A stretch of DNA of 64,000 nucleotides from Branchiostoma floridae. Its lineage: Eukaryota > Chordata > Leptocardii > Amphioxiformes > Branchiostomatidae. Positions 44,441-54,017 of the stretch are shown here, piece by piece; the first letter of the stretch is position 1, and each line of letters starts with the position of its first letter. A program made the position numbers and the translations under genes. Under the pieces are notes generated by a model, which saw only the letters and a program-made list of their open reading frames with translations, made no database searches and had not been told where the DNA came from. The stretch lies in assembly GCF_000003815.2 (NCBI RefSeq), contig NC_049986.1, forward strand, positions 3,657,053 through 3,721,052, written 5' to 3'.

Positions 44441-45430
44441 TATTCTGTACATGTAGTGTTCGGATACACTTGGAAGGTACAAGGACAATTGGTTGCTTTA
44501 TTCGCTTCATAATCATAACTTCGTCTGCAAGAAATACAAAAGCAACAACATACCGTTAATATGCATGCTAACGCTATTACAACTATTTACAATCCATAGA
44601 GAAACTGAATGCCTAACATGTAGTGCATGTAAATTACAGTGGTGCCATTGTGAAATCTAACAAGAGCTTCCAAAATTGAATTGGTCATTTTGTGCATACA
44701 ATGTCCATAAAATGTTAGCCATTTTCTAGACTCTTGAGTATAGTGCCAGCTATAAAGAGAGACTTAAAAGCACAGATAAATTAGTCGATTATGACAACAA
44801 CTTGAAATACATATAATCATGTATGATAATGATATAATTAATACTTCAAATCAAACAATAACGACTCTGTTACAATACATGGAGTGTAAATGTGTTGGAA
44901 GTAAGTACAAAAGTACTCGAACAAGGTATCAATATGATAAAACTTATCCGTTACTTTCATGAGACATTATAATTTCAAATAAATGATATAAAGAACAAAT
45001 GCTCCATATGTCATATACATAATATTGAACTCAATATGCACCACTTTGTTTTCTGATGAAGTATAGGAAAAAAAGGTTTTGTAAATTTTCATTATTTCAT
45101 TTCATCGCATCTACAGGCCCAGGTACCATCTTCCGTACAGACATCTGGCTTAATCTTTTCGCCAGTGGTTACCACGGATTAATGGTGGCACCCGAGCTTA
45201 TCATAAAGTCAAAAGTAAATTTTGTATATGATATTACTTACGTAAGTCTCTTGCTGCATAATAAGTATCAAAACAAGTGCTATTGAAAAGGTAGACACCG
45301 AAAGGTAGACGCCGTCATCTCTACTTCCATCTTGTCCAGCTTTTGGATAAGAATACTCTAGATCTGTACCTAAATTGTGGATCTCCACAAACAAATCCAC
45401 AAATACCGCACGCACACGTTGTTCTCATAA
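44441..45430. other. No gene recognised
   Basis: AT-rich DNA downstream of gene B. An isolated plus-strand frame at 45,115-45,215 (preceded by ATCTACAG) has no recognised motif. Confidence 0.4.
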
Positions 45431-45733
45431 TCAATCGAACGAACGACCATAAACCAACCTACGAACGAAGTAATTGATCAAAAGAATAAGAAAAAGAACC
45501 CTAAAAGTCGAAATCAGGGGATGCGTCTTCCAGTAGCTAAATGATTGACCAGTCACGATGATCACAACCCAGTCCAGGAAACCACTGAACTCGTACATCT
45601 CCACCAGCTGACACAGACAGGTGCCCTGCTGGGTGTGCCCGCGGGACTCATCACGGAGCTCCGGTAGTTCTTTGGTGACCAGTCGCCGCACGTACAGGTC
45701 GCTATACTTCAGCAAAAGGTCTTCAGCTTTAGC
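45431..45733 (-). CDS. Gene B exon 10: conserved C-terminal segment
   Basis: Acceptor TCCCCACCCTAG. AKAEDLLLKYSDLYVRRLVT then KELPELRDESRGHTQQGTCL and CQLVEMYEF. In-frame continuation to TGA at 45,431 adds about 45 residues including a hydrophobic helix. The first 58 codons are secure; the tail is uncertain. Confidence 0.75.
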   Translation of the reverse strand, partial: AKAEDLLLKYSDLYVRRLVTKELPELRDESRGHTQQGTCLCQLVEMYEFSGFLDWVVIIVTGQSFSYWKTHPLISTFRVLFLILLINYFVRRLVYGRSFD

Positions 45734-48700
45734 CTAGGGTGGGGAACATTCGACAACATAATCTAAAACGTATAAAAAACTTATTGAAACTCTTGTTCCA
45801 AATTATGCCGGACCCTGCAGGGAAATTGATATCTAAAACCATATTGTGTAAGCATATTCAGTGCCAGGTTGAAAAGTATCGTCTCCAACCTTCTCCTTTG
45901 CATAGCTTTCATTTAGTACCCGTTAGACAAATATGGTAATAGAAATGAAGTAACTTATGTTCAGATGTAGTTTGAAAACCTGGACACTTGTATAGTATGC
46001 TCAATTTTAGGACATGAAAGCAACCATGATCAGAGTATGAGCAACACTATCCCTTGCTGCTTGTAAGTCTCACTATATCATTCTCTTTGAAATTTAGATT
46101 GTTAAACATACGTCACACGTACATAATCACAAAATGACAGCCACTTCATTCATTCATTTCTTCATTTCAAGGTATCTTTTATTTCATTTAGAAGAACGTA
46201 CCCTGAGGTCTTGCATGCGGGATGCACGCGTTGACTTCTTCTCCTGAACATCTGTGCTGGATGCGTCTACACTCGCCTCAGGCATCTAGACAAACACAAT
46301 TTGGTATATGTCAAAGCAAAAGTTCGAGTAACCAAGAGCATTGAGACTTAGCACGGTTATCAAGTGTTCAAAGTCAAATGAGTGTGCTAAGTTTCCTTTC
46401 TCTTAATCTATGGGGAAAAAATAAGTAGTTAGCTTACAGAGACAATCCTTTTGAAGCAGATGCGGTTTCAGTCCCAAACAATAGCTGAAAGATTTTGATT
46501 GCATATCAAATGAATCTCCTTTGTACTGCTCTTTGATTCTAATAGGCTTCCAAAGGTGTGACCATCTTGATATTAACTCGCTCATAGAAAATCTGAACAG
46601 TATATTGATATATTCTAGTTTCAATAAGATATATGTCTTTCTCTTTGTGGCAGATTTGAACTCATTTGATAAAACAGCTTGTTATAAAACCACTTGCCTT
46701 ACTTTTCGACCCCCCTCCTGTATAGATATATCAGTAAAATTGAATTCGATGCATGGAACAGAGGACTCAATGCGTTATATAGTGACAAAACATAACAAAC
46801 AAACAAACAAACATACCACTGGGTCTACAGAGTCGCCTTGTATGCTGTTTTCCATTGTGGATGACTTCTGTGTCCCTCTAACCAGCAACTCCTCCTGTAT
46901 TTTAAATTGTAACATAAGATTTAACAGGGAAACATTGCACAAGAATTTCACATTGTTACTGAAAATATGCCGTGTAATGACCGAGTGGCTAAACTACCGG
47001 AGACGAGATAAAGAGATGATGATTTCGATTTCATATTTTTCGTCGTCTTAATTCAAACACTACTGGTAATGATATGAGAGTATCTAACGCCATTTTACAC
47101 CCAAAGTGTACTTCGTTTCCATACATACATCATGATCAAACTCATGTTTTATTGGTAGTGGTCAAAAATTAAGGGTAAGAAACAAATATTTTGTAACTTA
47201 ACATTCGAAATCGGAACGGTCCAAAATAAAAAATCCGAATATCAGAATTACTCAGAAACTCACCAGACAAGATCCTCTCTCGTAGTACACAAAATGAACC
47301 TGGTTACCGAGGTAAGGAATTGTCTTGAATAGTATTTGTTGGTTGAGCGATTGTGCGAAGGCATTACCCAATGCAAGAACACTGAATTATACATACTTAG
47401 GTTAAAATTTTTAACGCAAAATAAAGAACAAAAATGAAAATTAAGCATTTTTGTCATGACTAATTCCGCTTCGCTCCGATCCTTTGGTGGTACAGTGTAT
47501 GTCAATTAAGAGAATTGCCAATGCCTTATGTCACATTATAGTACTCTTCAGGAACGGGCATTGGCCCTTTATCAAAGGATACAACTGGTTGATTGCGACC
47601 AAAGTATTCGTCCGTCACAGTGGCGAGGATGTGGTATTTCACCAGTATGGCATTCACCTTCGCCATTGTGCGTTCCATCAACTTGTTCAGCTGTGGAGAA
47701 AGAAATACGTCAATTAATTCATATATTGTAAATTCATGCCCTAGGCCACACTGACTTAATTCTATGAGTCACATCCACGCGCGCATTGATTTTCGCCTGT
47801 TGCTAAGGTGTAACTGTGCCACATGTTACACAAGAGCATCCCTGGTCAATCAGAATTCACGCTTTCTACAGAATCTGCTCTCATAGTCTGAACATGAGGC
47901 TGCAACGTCCTAGTTCCTTCTTTAAACAAGAATGGTAATATAAACATGATTGAGCTGGCGACGATTGTCACTTAGATCTTACAGTCTTACTGGAGGTGAA
48001 CATAAGACAAACCAAGTCTGGGAAAGAATGGTCTGGATGTATAGGTTGATTTTTTTTTTTTCGCCCGCGCGCGCACATTAGTTTTGGCGTTTCCAAAGGA
48101 TGTCATCAACTCGGTGTAGCCCTAGGGCTAATTGAAAGGAAACAAAAGGGTGTACAAAGAGAAAGAAAGGTCGATATAAGTACAGGAAAGCTTTTGGCTT
48201 TATGGTCTCAAAATATCGCTCAGGTTAGACCTAAAGAAAAATGTATTACTTACAAAGAAACGTGCCATCCAGCAGAGTGCGACAGCTCCCACGAGTCCGC
48301 TAAACAATGGGGACAAATCTCCAGCTACCGATTTATCACCATTGTGATAAAAGATGAAAGTTAGAAGAACAAATGCGGTCAATTGGCCCTGAGTGGTGTA
48401 GAACCAAGTGAAATATTCCATCTTGAGACTCTTCTGCAATTTGTCGAAGACCTCGGCGGTATCGTCTCTTGATATCTAGAAAGAATGATATATAATAAAA
48501 TACATCAGAAAGTTTTATTTTTTACTTGTTGTATTTGGGTTGTTTAATTTTAGTGGTTAATGATGCACCCCTGGGTGTAAATGGTGTCATAACGCCTGGT
48601 GCTTTGCTATAATCACCTAATAAAACCACAGAGAAAGAGAGTTAAACGAAAGAGGTGGTCATAGCAAAGGACGCGACGTTACGACACTATATGCACCAAG

Positions 48701-50945
48701 CCCATCTGAGCAATAAGTATACTGAATCCAGTATTGGAGACTAATTGCAATATAAGAAAATGCGATTGAGTACTAATTTTGCTAATGGCATGAGAGCCTT
48801 CTATAATAGCGGTGTTTTCCGTAAAAAGATTTTGATACATATGGAACATCTACAAATTTCACATTCATTCGGCTTCAAGTTTTTGTAGGAGAATACTTTC
48901 TAATCACAAACCTCGTGATTCAATCATAGAAGGTGGCTGGAGACTATAACTAGTCTAAAGTTGCTGCTTTTCTTGTTTGACACGTGCTTCCTATAGATTA
49001 AAAAAGATAATTTATATTAGAATTGACTCGAACTGTGTCTAAACAATCTTTACCTTTATTCCTCTAGACATTAGTTCAGCAGGGACAATCTCATCATCGA
49101 ACTGACAAGAACCCAACGACGACGTGAACATCGAGTCCGCCCTACACACGGCCTGGCCGATACTGTAGTCTGTAAAAATTAAAATTTATTGTTAAATTTC
49201 TTCCCAAAGGGAAAGATGAAGTCATGTATGATATATATGAGACATACATGACTGTGACGGTGAAGAAACTAGAATGGATAGCATTTGCAGTGACATGGCG
49301 TTTTCATGCTTCATGCAGTACTACCAGTAGGGTTTGAATGAGGAAGTCTGGTCAAAATCATATACATTCTATGCGTACTCAAATAGCTAAGGAAGATTGA
49401 AATATGGGAAAAGATGTAGAAAGACTGAATGCAGCTACAGGACTCTTTGAAGAGAACAGTAAATGATGATGAGATATATATACTGTTACTAAGAAACGTC
49501 GTAGAAAACGCACGAGCACATGTAAAATTGACCACTTACTGGGGTTGCAGGTGAATGCTGAGAAGGGATCTGGTTGGACGCCTGATTCATCTGTGGTAAA
49601 CAATAAGGCCATGTTGATTTGATTGTATGGATGGCATCCTCTGGGAACTCCAAAACTGATGCGAGCGAGCAAATAAAAAAAAAGTTTGGCCAAAAAAAAA
49701 AGTTGCCTTCAGTATGAAATCTAAGTGGTCAGGAAGGTTGAACATAGGACTAAAACACATAGTATATCAACAGTTAGATGTTGGGACCAGTACATCATAC
49801 GGGTGCAAAATTTTTTTTCATCTTCTTGGACCGATCCGGAAAAAAAACAGAGCTGAAAAAAATCATGTCCATTCGGGTCTTACCAGGCCAATAAGACAAC
49901 AAGAGAGAAGCCGAGTACCAAGTTTCTACAGTCAATGGTACAGAGAAAGTTACATGGAGATGGGATTTTAAAACTCCAGTGGGAGTCGGATAATCAATCA
50001 AACAGATTCATTTGTAGCAAAATAGACCAATTACCATTGTTTTGAGTATTGCCAATTCTCAAGTTTTCAGAGACAATCAGGTCAAGTCCGGACCTGGAAA
50101 TGATCCTCTGCACCTGAATGGGACCTATACCTGAATTTTCTGTACAGGTACCTACCCCTACCAAGAATAGATTTTTTTTCTTTATGTCCTTTAACATCTT
50201 TCTATTTGACTTTGAATTTATTTTGGCATTCTATGGCATTAGTTATCTTGTTTTCTGATACTTTTTTTTTCAACCTACGGTATACATGTGCTCAATTTAC
50301 AGCTGATTTGCACAATTTACTGAGTGGTTGAAAACTTTGGGGGGGGGGGGGGGGAAACGGCCAGAAATTGATGCGAGCGCGGATGTCATCCATATAATCA
50401 AATCAACATGGCCTAAGTGACAAAAAAATTGACCATAGATGAGTCTTAAACCTACATGTATGCCTTATGCTGGGGATAGGATGCAAGTCAAATTATCTAA
50501 ATTTTGACGTAGGATCTAATTGCGCTCCAAAATCTCACGCCTGTGTTAAAAAATTAGACTAACTGTCGGGATTTCAAAGGTTCTTCTTTTTTTTTGCCAA
50601 TTGCATCTGTATACTTGAAACATGATGTTTTGAAAGTATTACTAAACTATACTTCAATTCAATATTTGGACCAAAATCTATATCTTCTATACGAAAGAAC
50701 CCCTAGTCCCCCCCCCCCCCTACTTTTTTTCAGAACCGTAATCGGAAACAACACAAAGCCNNNNNNNNNNNNNNNNNNNNNNNNNNNNNNNNNNNNNNNN
50801 NNNNNNNNNNNNNNNNNNNNNNNNNNNNNNNNNNNNNNNNNNNNNNNNNNNNNNNNNNNNCTGTGTGGCATCATCACAACACCATTATTATCATTATCAT
50901 TATTAGTGTTATCATTATCATTAATTATTAGTGTTGTTGTTGTTG

Positions 50946-50997
<52 letters not shown>

Positions 50998-51772
50998 AAC
51001 TACTACTACTACTACTACAACTACTACTTCTATTACTACTACTACTACTATTATAACTACTACTACTACTTCTACTACTACTACTACTACTGTTATTATT
51101 ATTATCATTATTATTATTATCATTATTATCACCATCATTATTATTATCATCACTATTACTATTACCTTCCAAAGCGCCAATAAACCTGTTTAAGAAATAT
51201 TTCGACCCTTCCTCCAGGTAGGTCCTGTGTCGAAGGAAGTAAGGCAGGTCACACTTGCGGAGCATGACGGGAATGACCTTTTTGTTTTCCTCTGTGATGT
51301 TTTTGCCCATGGCCATCTGCATTTCGAACTCGCACCACCTGCTCTTGACGAAATCTGGCGAGAGTACAAAGACAGTCTTTTGACTCTCTTCAATGGAACG
51401 TGCCATATTTTTAAAGATATCCTCTCCGAGAGGGAAATCGCGCTCGTGAAAACAGCACTTGAAGCCGTTTTCGTCCGATTCGAGCTTTTGAACCATGTCT
51501 TCCACACATGGACCATCAGCGCTGCTGTAGCAGAAGAAAACATGGTACTTCTCGTGCTCGCCGAGAGGGGGCGCTATTCCCACAATCCCGTTTGTGTCGC
51601 CGCGCTTGCCTTCTGTAGTATTCATTACTCTCGCGGCCGGGGAGGTAATATCAAGTTCCCCGCCCTCTTTGTTCTGTGCTGAGGGACAGGCAGATTTGGC
51701 CTTAGCACCATGGGGAATTTTTGCTTCCTTCACTGCAGTGCTGCAATGGCGAGGTGAAGACAGCTCACTCAT
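45431..51772 (-). CDS. Gene B: TIR domain - TMEM268-like (DUF4481) membrane fusion protein
   Basis: Coding exons (5' to 3') are 51772-51166, 49590-49540, 49169-49054, 48475-48254, 47690-47545, 47381-47264, 46894-46817, 46285-46202 and 45733-45431, giving about 574 residues. TIR spans residues 75-202. The TMEM268-like region has two transmembrane helices, LATVTDEYFG, QVHFVYYERGSC, LLLKYSDLYVRRLVTKELPE and LCQLVEMYEF. Every exon has a partner in gene A with the same phases. The last exon may read to the stop at 45,431, adding a hydrophobic segment (FRVLFLILLINYF), or splice earlier at a weak GTTGTG site. The gene is compact (6.3 kb of coding span against 16.6 kb in gene A) because its introns hold fewer transposons. 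The likely role is membrane-bound TIR signalling or NAD-linked activity; this is inference from domains. Confidence 0.78.
46202..46285 (-). CDS. Gene B exon 9: basic Ser linker
   Basis: 84 bases, acceptor TTGTCTAG, donor AGG|GTACGT; encodes a linker ending RASRMQDLR, matching SSMSDLR of gene A. Confidence 0.65.
46817..46894 (-). CDS. Gene B exon 8: polar linker
   Basis: 78 bases, acceptor AAAATACAG, donor GTG|GTATGT; encodes EELLVRGTQKSSTMENSIQG and DSVDPV. Confidence 0.65.
47264..47381 (-). CDS. Gene B exon 7: HFVYYERGSC segment
   Basis: 118 bases, acceptor ATAATTCAG, donor CTG|GTGAGT. VLALGNAFAQSLNQQ leads to YLGNQVHFVYYERGSCL. Confidence 0.75.
47545..47690 (-). CDS. Gene B exon 6: VTD motif segment
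   Basis: Acceptor TTTCTCCACAG; encodes LNKLMERTMAKVNAILVKYH, LATVTDEYFG and VVSFDKGPMPVPE. Donor GAAGA|GTACTA leaves phase 2, which the next exon requires. Confidence 0.7.
48254..48475 (-). CDS. Gene B exon 5: two transmembrane helices
   Basis: 222 bases, phase 0 to 0, acceptor TTTCTAG, donor TTT|GTAAGT. ISRDDTAEVFDKLQKSLKME leads into FTWFYTTQGQ, helix LTAFVLLTFIFY, a polar loop, and helix LFSGLVGAVALCWMARFF. Confidence 0.82.
49054..49169 (-). CDS. Gene B exon 4: start of TMEM268-like region
   Basis: 116 bases, acceptor TTTTTACAG, donor AAG|GTAAAG. It encodes YSIGQAVCRADS ... CQFDDEIVPAELMSRGIK, aligned with gene A without gaps. Confidence 0.75.
49540..49590 (-). CDS. Gene B exon 3: 17-residue linker
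   Basis: 51 bases, acceptor TTACCACAG, donor A|GTAAGT, phase 1 to 1, encoding DESGVQPDPFSAFTCNP. It pairs with 23918-23968 of gene A. Confidence 0.75.
49601..50416. mobile_element. DNA element with AAGGCCATGTTGATTTGATT termini
   Basis: The left end AAGGCCATGTTGATTTGATT...GGATGGCATCC...GATGCGAGCG (49,602-49,670) is matched inverted at 50,368-50,414 (GATGCGAGCGCGGATGTCAT ... AATCAAATCAACATGGCCT). No transposase. It starts about 10 bp upstream of the 49,590 exon acceptor, so it forms part of that intron's 3' end. The termini recur at about 8 other places in the window. Confidence 0.65.
50761..50860. other. Assembly gap (100 N)
   Basis: Exactly 100 N, next to a trinucleotide repeat, within the first coding intron of gene B. 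Repeat length and intron size here are unknown. Confidence 0.95.
50861..51165. repeat. (CTA)n / (ATT)n microsatellite directly after the gene B TIR-exon donor
   Basis: CTACTACTA and ATTATTATC units fill the intron from the donor at 51,165 to the gap at 50,860. Poly-Thr, poly-Val and poly-Ser frames here come from the repeat. Confidence 0.92.
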
Positions 51773-51793
51773 ACTTCAGTCAATCGATGATAC
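51166..51793 (-). CDS. Gene B exon 2: start codon and TIR domain
   Basis: The acceptor TTCAACCTGCAG precedes 21 bases of 5' UTR and ATG at 51772. The frame is 202 codons plus one base to donor GGAAG|GTAATA. Box 1 is YHVFFCYSSAD, box 2 is RDFPLGEDIFKNM (diverged from the RDFIPG of gene A), WCEFE is kept, and box 3 is YFLNRFIGAL. Translation past the donor would run into Asn/Ser-rich microsatellite sequence, which is not real protein. Confidence 0.88.
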
Positions 51794-52506
51794 CTGCAGG
51801 TTGAAAAGATGAATAAAAAGGCCTCAAATAATTAATCCAATATTGCTGTGAACGTATACGTATACGGAATGTACATTGACAAAGGAACAAATTTGTTGCT
51901 TTCTAAGTTCGACAGCACAATTTATGCTAGTATATGATATAGTTATGGAAAGGTATGCTAGAATAGCTATCTATCGTGATACATGAATTCTAATTTTTAT
52001 GTGGTCTATCGTAAACATCTAAACCCACATGTGTAACAAAATGGGTCTTAAAAAGATCGGCTCCGTATCCCGAAGTACTAGCTTAATATGGCTATGTTTG
52101 ATCGGATTTCGGTCTCAACAGTCTGTTATCATTTTGTATCTTCATAGCCGTTATAACCGCCGTTCGGTGTAACACACCAGCTTCGCAGGCACGCGGCGTA
52201 ACGCAGCAGCTGGTTTCATACATGTAGGGAGACTATAGTACTACATAAATGCAAAATTTGGCAAAATCAATAAGGGTTCAAAATCACATACCATCTAATA
52301 TCTCTAGCTTGGTTTCGGTCGGTTTCGGTTCCTCTTTTTTTTAGACAATTTTTATGAAGACCTCGGACTGAGCAACCCATAACGGAACATATCGACTGGA
52401 AAGAACCGATCATAATAAACAGTTACAGTAATATGAACAATCATATGACTCTGTAGCTCTTGTTCTCACATGTAAGAATGAATAGAGACAGCTGGAACCC
52501 ACGTAC
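51794..52506 (-). other. Gene B first intron
   Basis: No coding sequence. It contains GGTTTCGGTTCCTCTTTTTT (52,320) and nearby text also found upstream of gene A at 27,700. Confidence 0.5.
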
Positions 52507-52840
52507 CTTCTGCAGTGTGCAGAAAACAGCTGCCAAACCTCCAAATCTCAATGCATTCCGCTCTTTAGGTTTCCCCTCTCATTTTGGTCGCCAGTAGTGG
52601 TTGGAAAGCCATGAAATTGGCGCTCAAAGCTAAGTTTGGTTTTATCTTCGAACTCTAAAGTATCTCTGGTCTCTACGAGAATCCTTGTAGCTGGTAGAGT
52701 GGTTAAAGTTGTGCCAGTCGAGTTTATATTTGCTGTGTTTATGAGTTGACGCGATCGCTGCGAAGGGACCTGGGTCTAGTTGGTTTTGGTCACCAACCCG
52801 GAAGTGCGTTGTGGACGCGCATGCGTACTTGAGTAATCCT
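52507..52840 (-). other. Gene B non-coding first exon (predicted)
   Basis: It ends at donor AGAAG|GTACGT and is conserved with 27,863-28,200. An open frame runs through much of it on the minus strand, but indels against the gene A copy break the frame, so I treat it as UTR. Confidence 0.5.
52790..52830 (-). promoter_or_regulatory. Gene B promoter: ETS-like and NRF1-like sites
   Basis: CCGGAAGT at 52,798-52,805 and GCGCATGCG at 52,817-52,825, with the same order and 11-bp spacing as in gene A, while neighbouring bases differ. Confidence 0.55.
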
Positions 52841-53009
52841 AGCCGGATAAGGTGACATGTTAGAATCTTTACAAGGCTGTATCGGGTTACTGTTACAGTC
52901 TGTCTGAATACAGCCAACATCAAATCTTGTGCAAGAGTACCTACCTCCAAAATGAGAAGATAATTAATATATAAATGAAAATAAATAGATAGATAAATGA
53001 TGATTTCTG

Positions 53010-53300
53010 AGTGAGTGTAGCACAACGGAAGGGTGGTTGACCCCAAAGTCCTCTGTTCAAACCCGTGGATGTGCCGTCAAACTTATGCTCTTGGGAGAGT
53101 CATTTAACACGTCTTTCATGTCACTTTACTCGGGTGAAAATGAGTTCCTATCTTCGGTAGGGCCATCCCTCGGAAAAGACGTTAAATGGAGGTCCCGTGT
53201 CGAGTTGCGCCACATAAAGAGCCCTCCATCCATAGGGATCCTTAATTCCAGGTGTGGTTCAAAACTTACAGTTGTTTTGTCGCACCGTACCGAAGTTAAG
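53010..53300 (+). repeat. SINE copy upstream of gene B
   Basis: The head GTAGCACAACGGAAGG and GTTCAAACCC resembles pol III A and B boxes, followed by CTCTTGGGAGAGTCATTTAACACG and the GAGTTGCGCCACATAAAGAG block. It is the partner of 28,325-28,605. Confidence 0.7.
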
Positions 53301-54017
53301 ACTTTTGCAAAAATCAAATATGTCGGAAACATGCGTGAATGTAGGCAATGTTAGAAGAATCGCATGACAAGTTATATGATTTTGTCAGTTATACGTATAC
53401 AGGTATACGTATACAGGTATACGTTACAGGTATACTGAATGCAGTACAGTTAAAGTAAGATGTACTGTACTGTACTGTACACACACACCACGTACTGTAT
53501 GATTATCGTTCCCATTTTATAACGTTTTCAACAACACCAACAATGATAACAACAAATGAAAACACGGACTACAATCGTTAAAGATATTTACCAGCTTACA
53601 ACCTTGCAATCTAGAACTCGCCAAATAAATCAGTTTGCACATGCGCACTGCTGGTCCAGGAACTCGTAAGAACCCAACACTTAGTATGCGAATTAATTTC
53701 CAAGCAGATGTTGGGTACATATTATTCTACACATGTTCAGTTTCATTTGAACTTTCCAAGACAAGGCCATGTTAAGTTAATTACATGGATGACGTCTTAT
53801 TGGAACCCCAAAACGGATGCGAGCGTGTGAATGAAAAAGTAGAATTTGACAAAACTGCCTTCGTAAAAAAAGTTAGACAAATAACTCACAGAGTATGGTA
53901 TACTATACCGAGCAATAGACTTTTTGTATTGTTCTTTCACATCTTCTTCTTTGACTTTGGCATGTTGGAATTTACTCTCGAGCTCGGACTCTGGACATGA
54001 CATCAGTATACGTTTTT

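Noticed and set aside
45056-45286. Plus-strand exon-like frame preceded by ATCTACAG
   Set aside because: No recognised motif and no partner exon; it lies downstream of gene B on the other strand.
50921-51165. Asn/Ser-rich extension of the gene B TIR frame
   Set aside because: It is translation of the intronic (CTA)n repeat after a good donor whose phase matches gene A.
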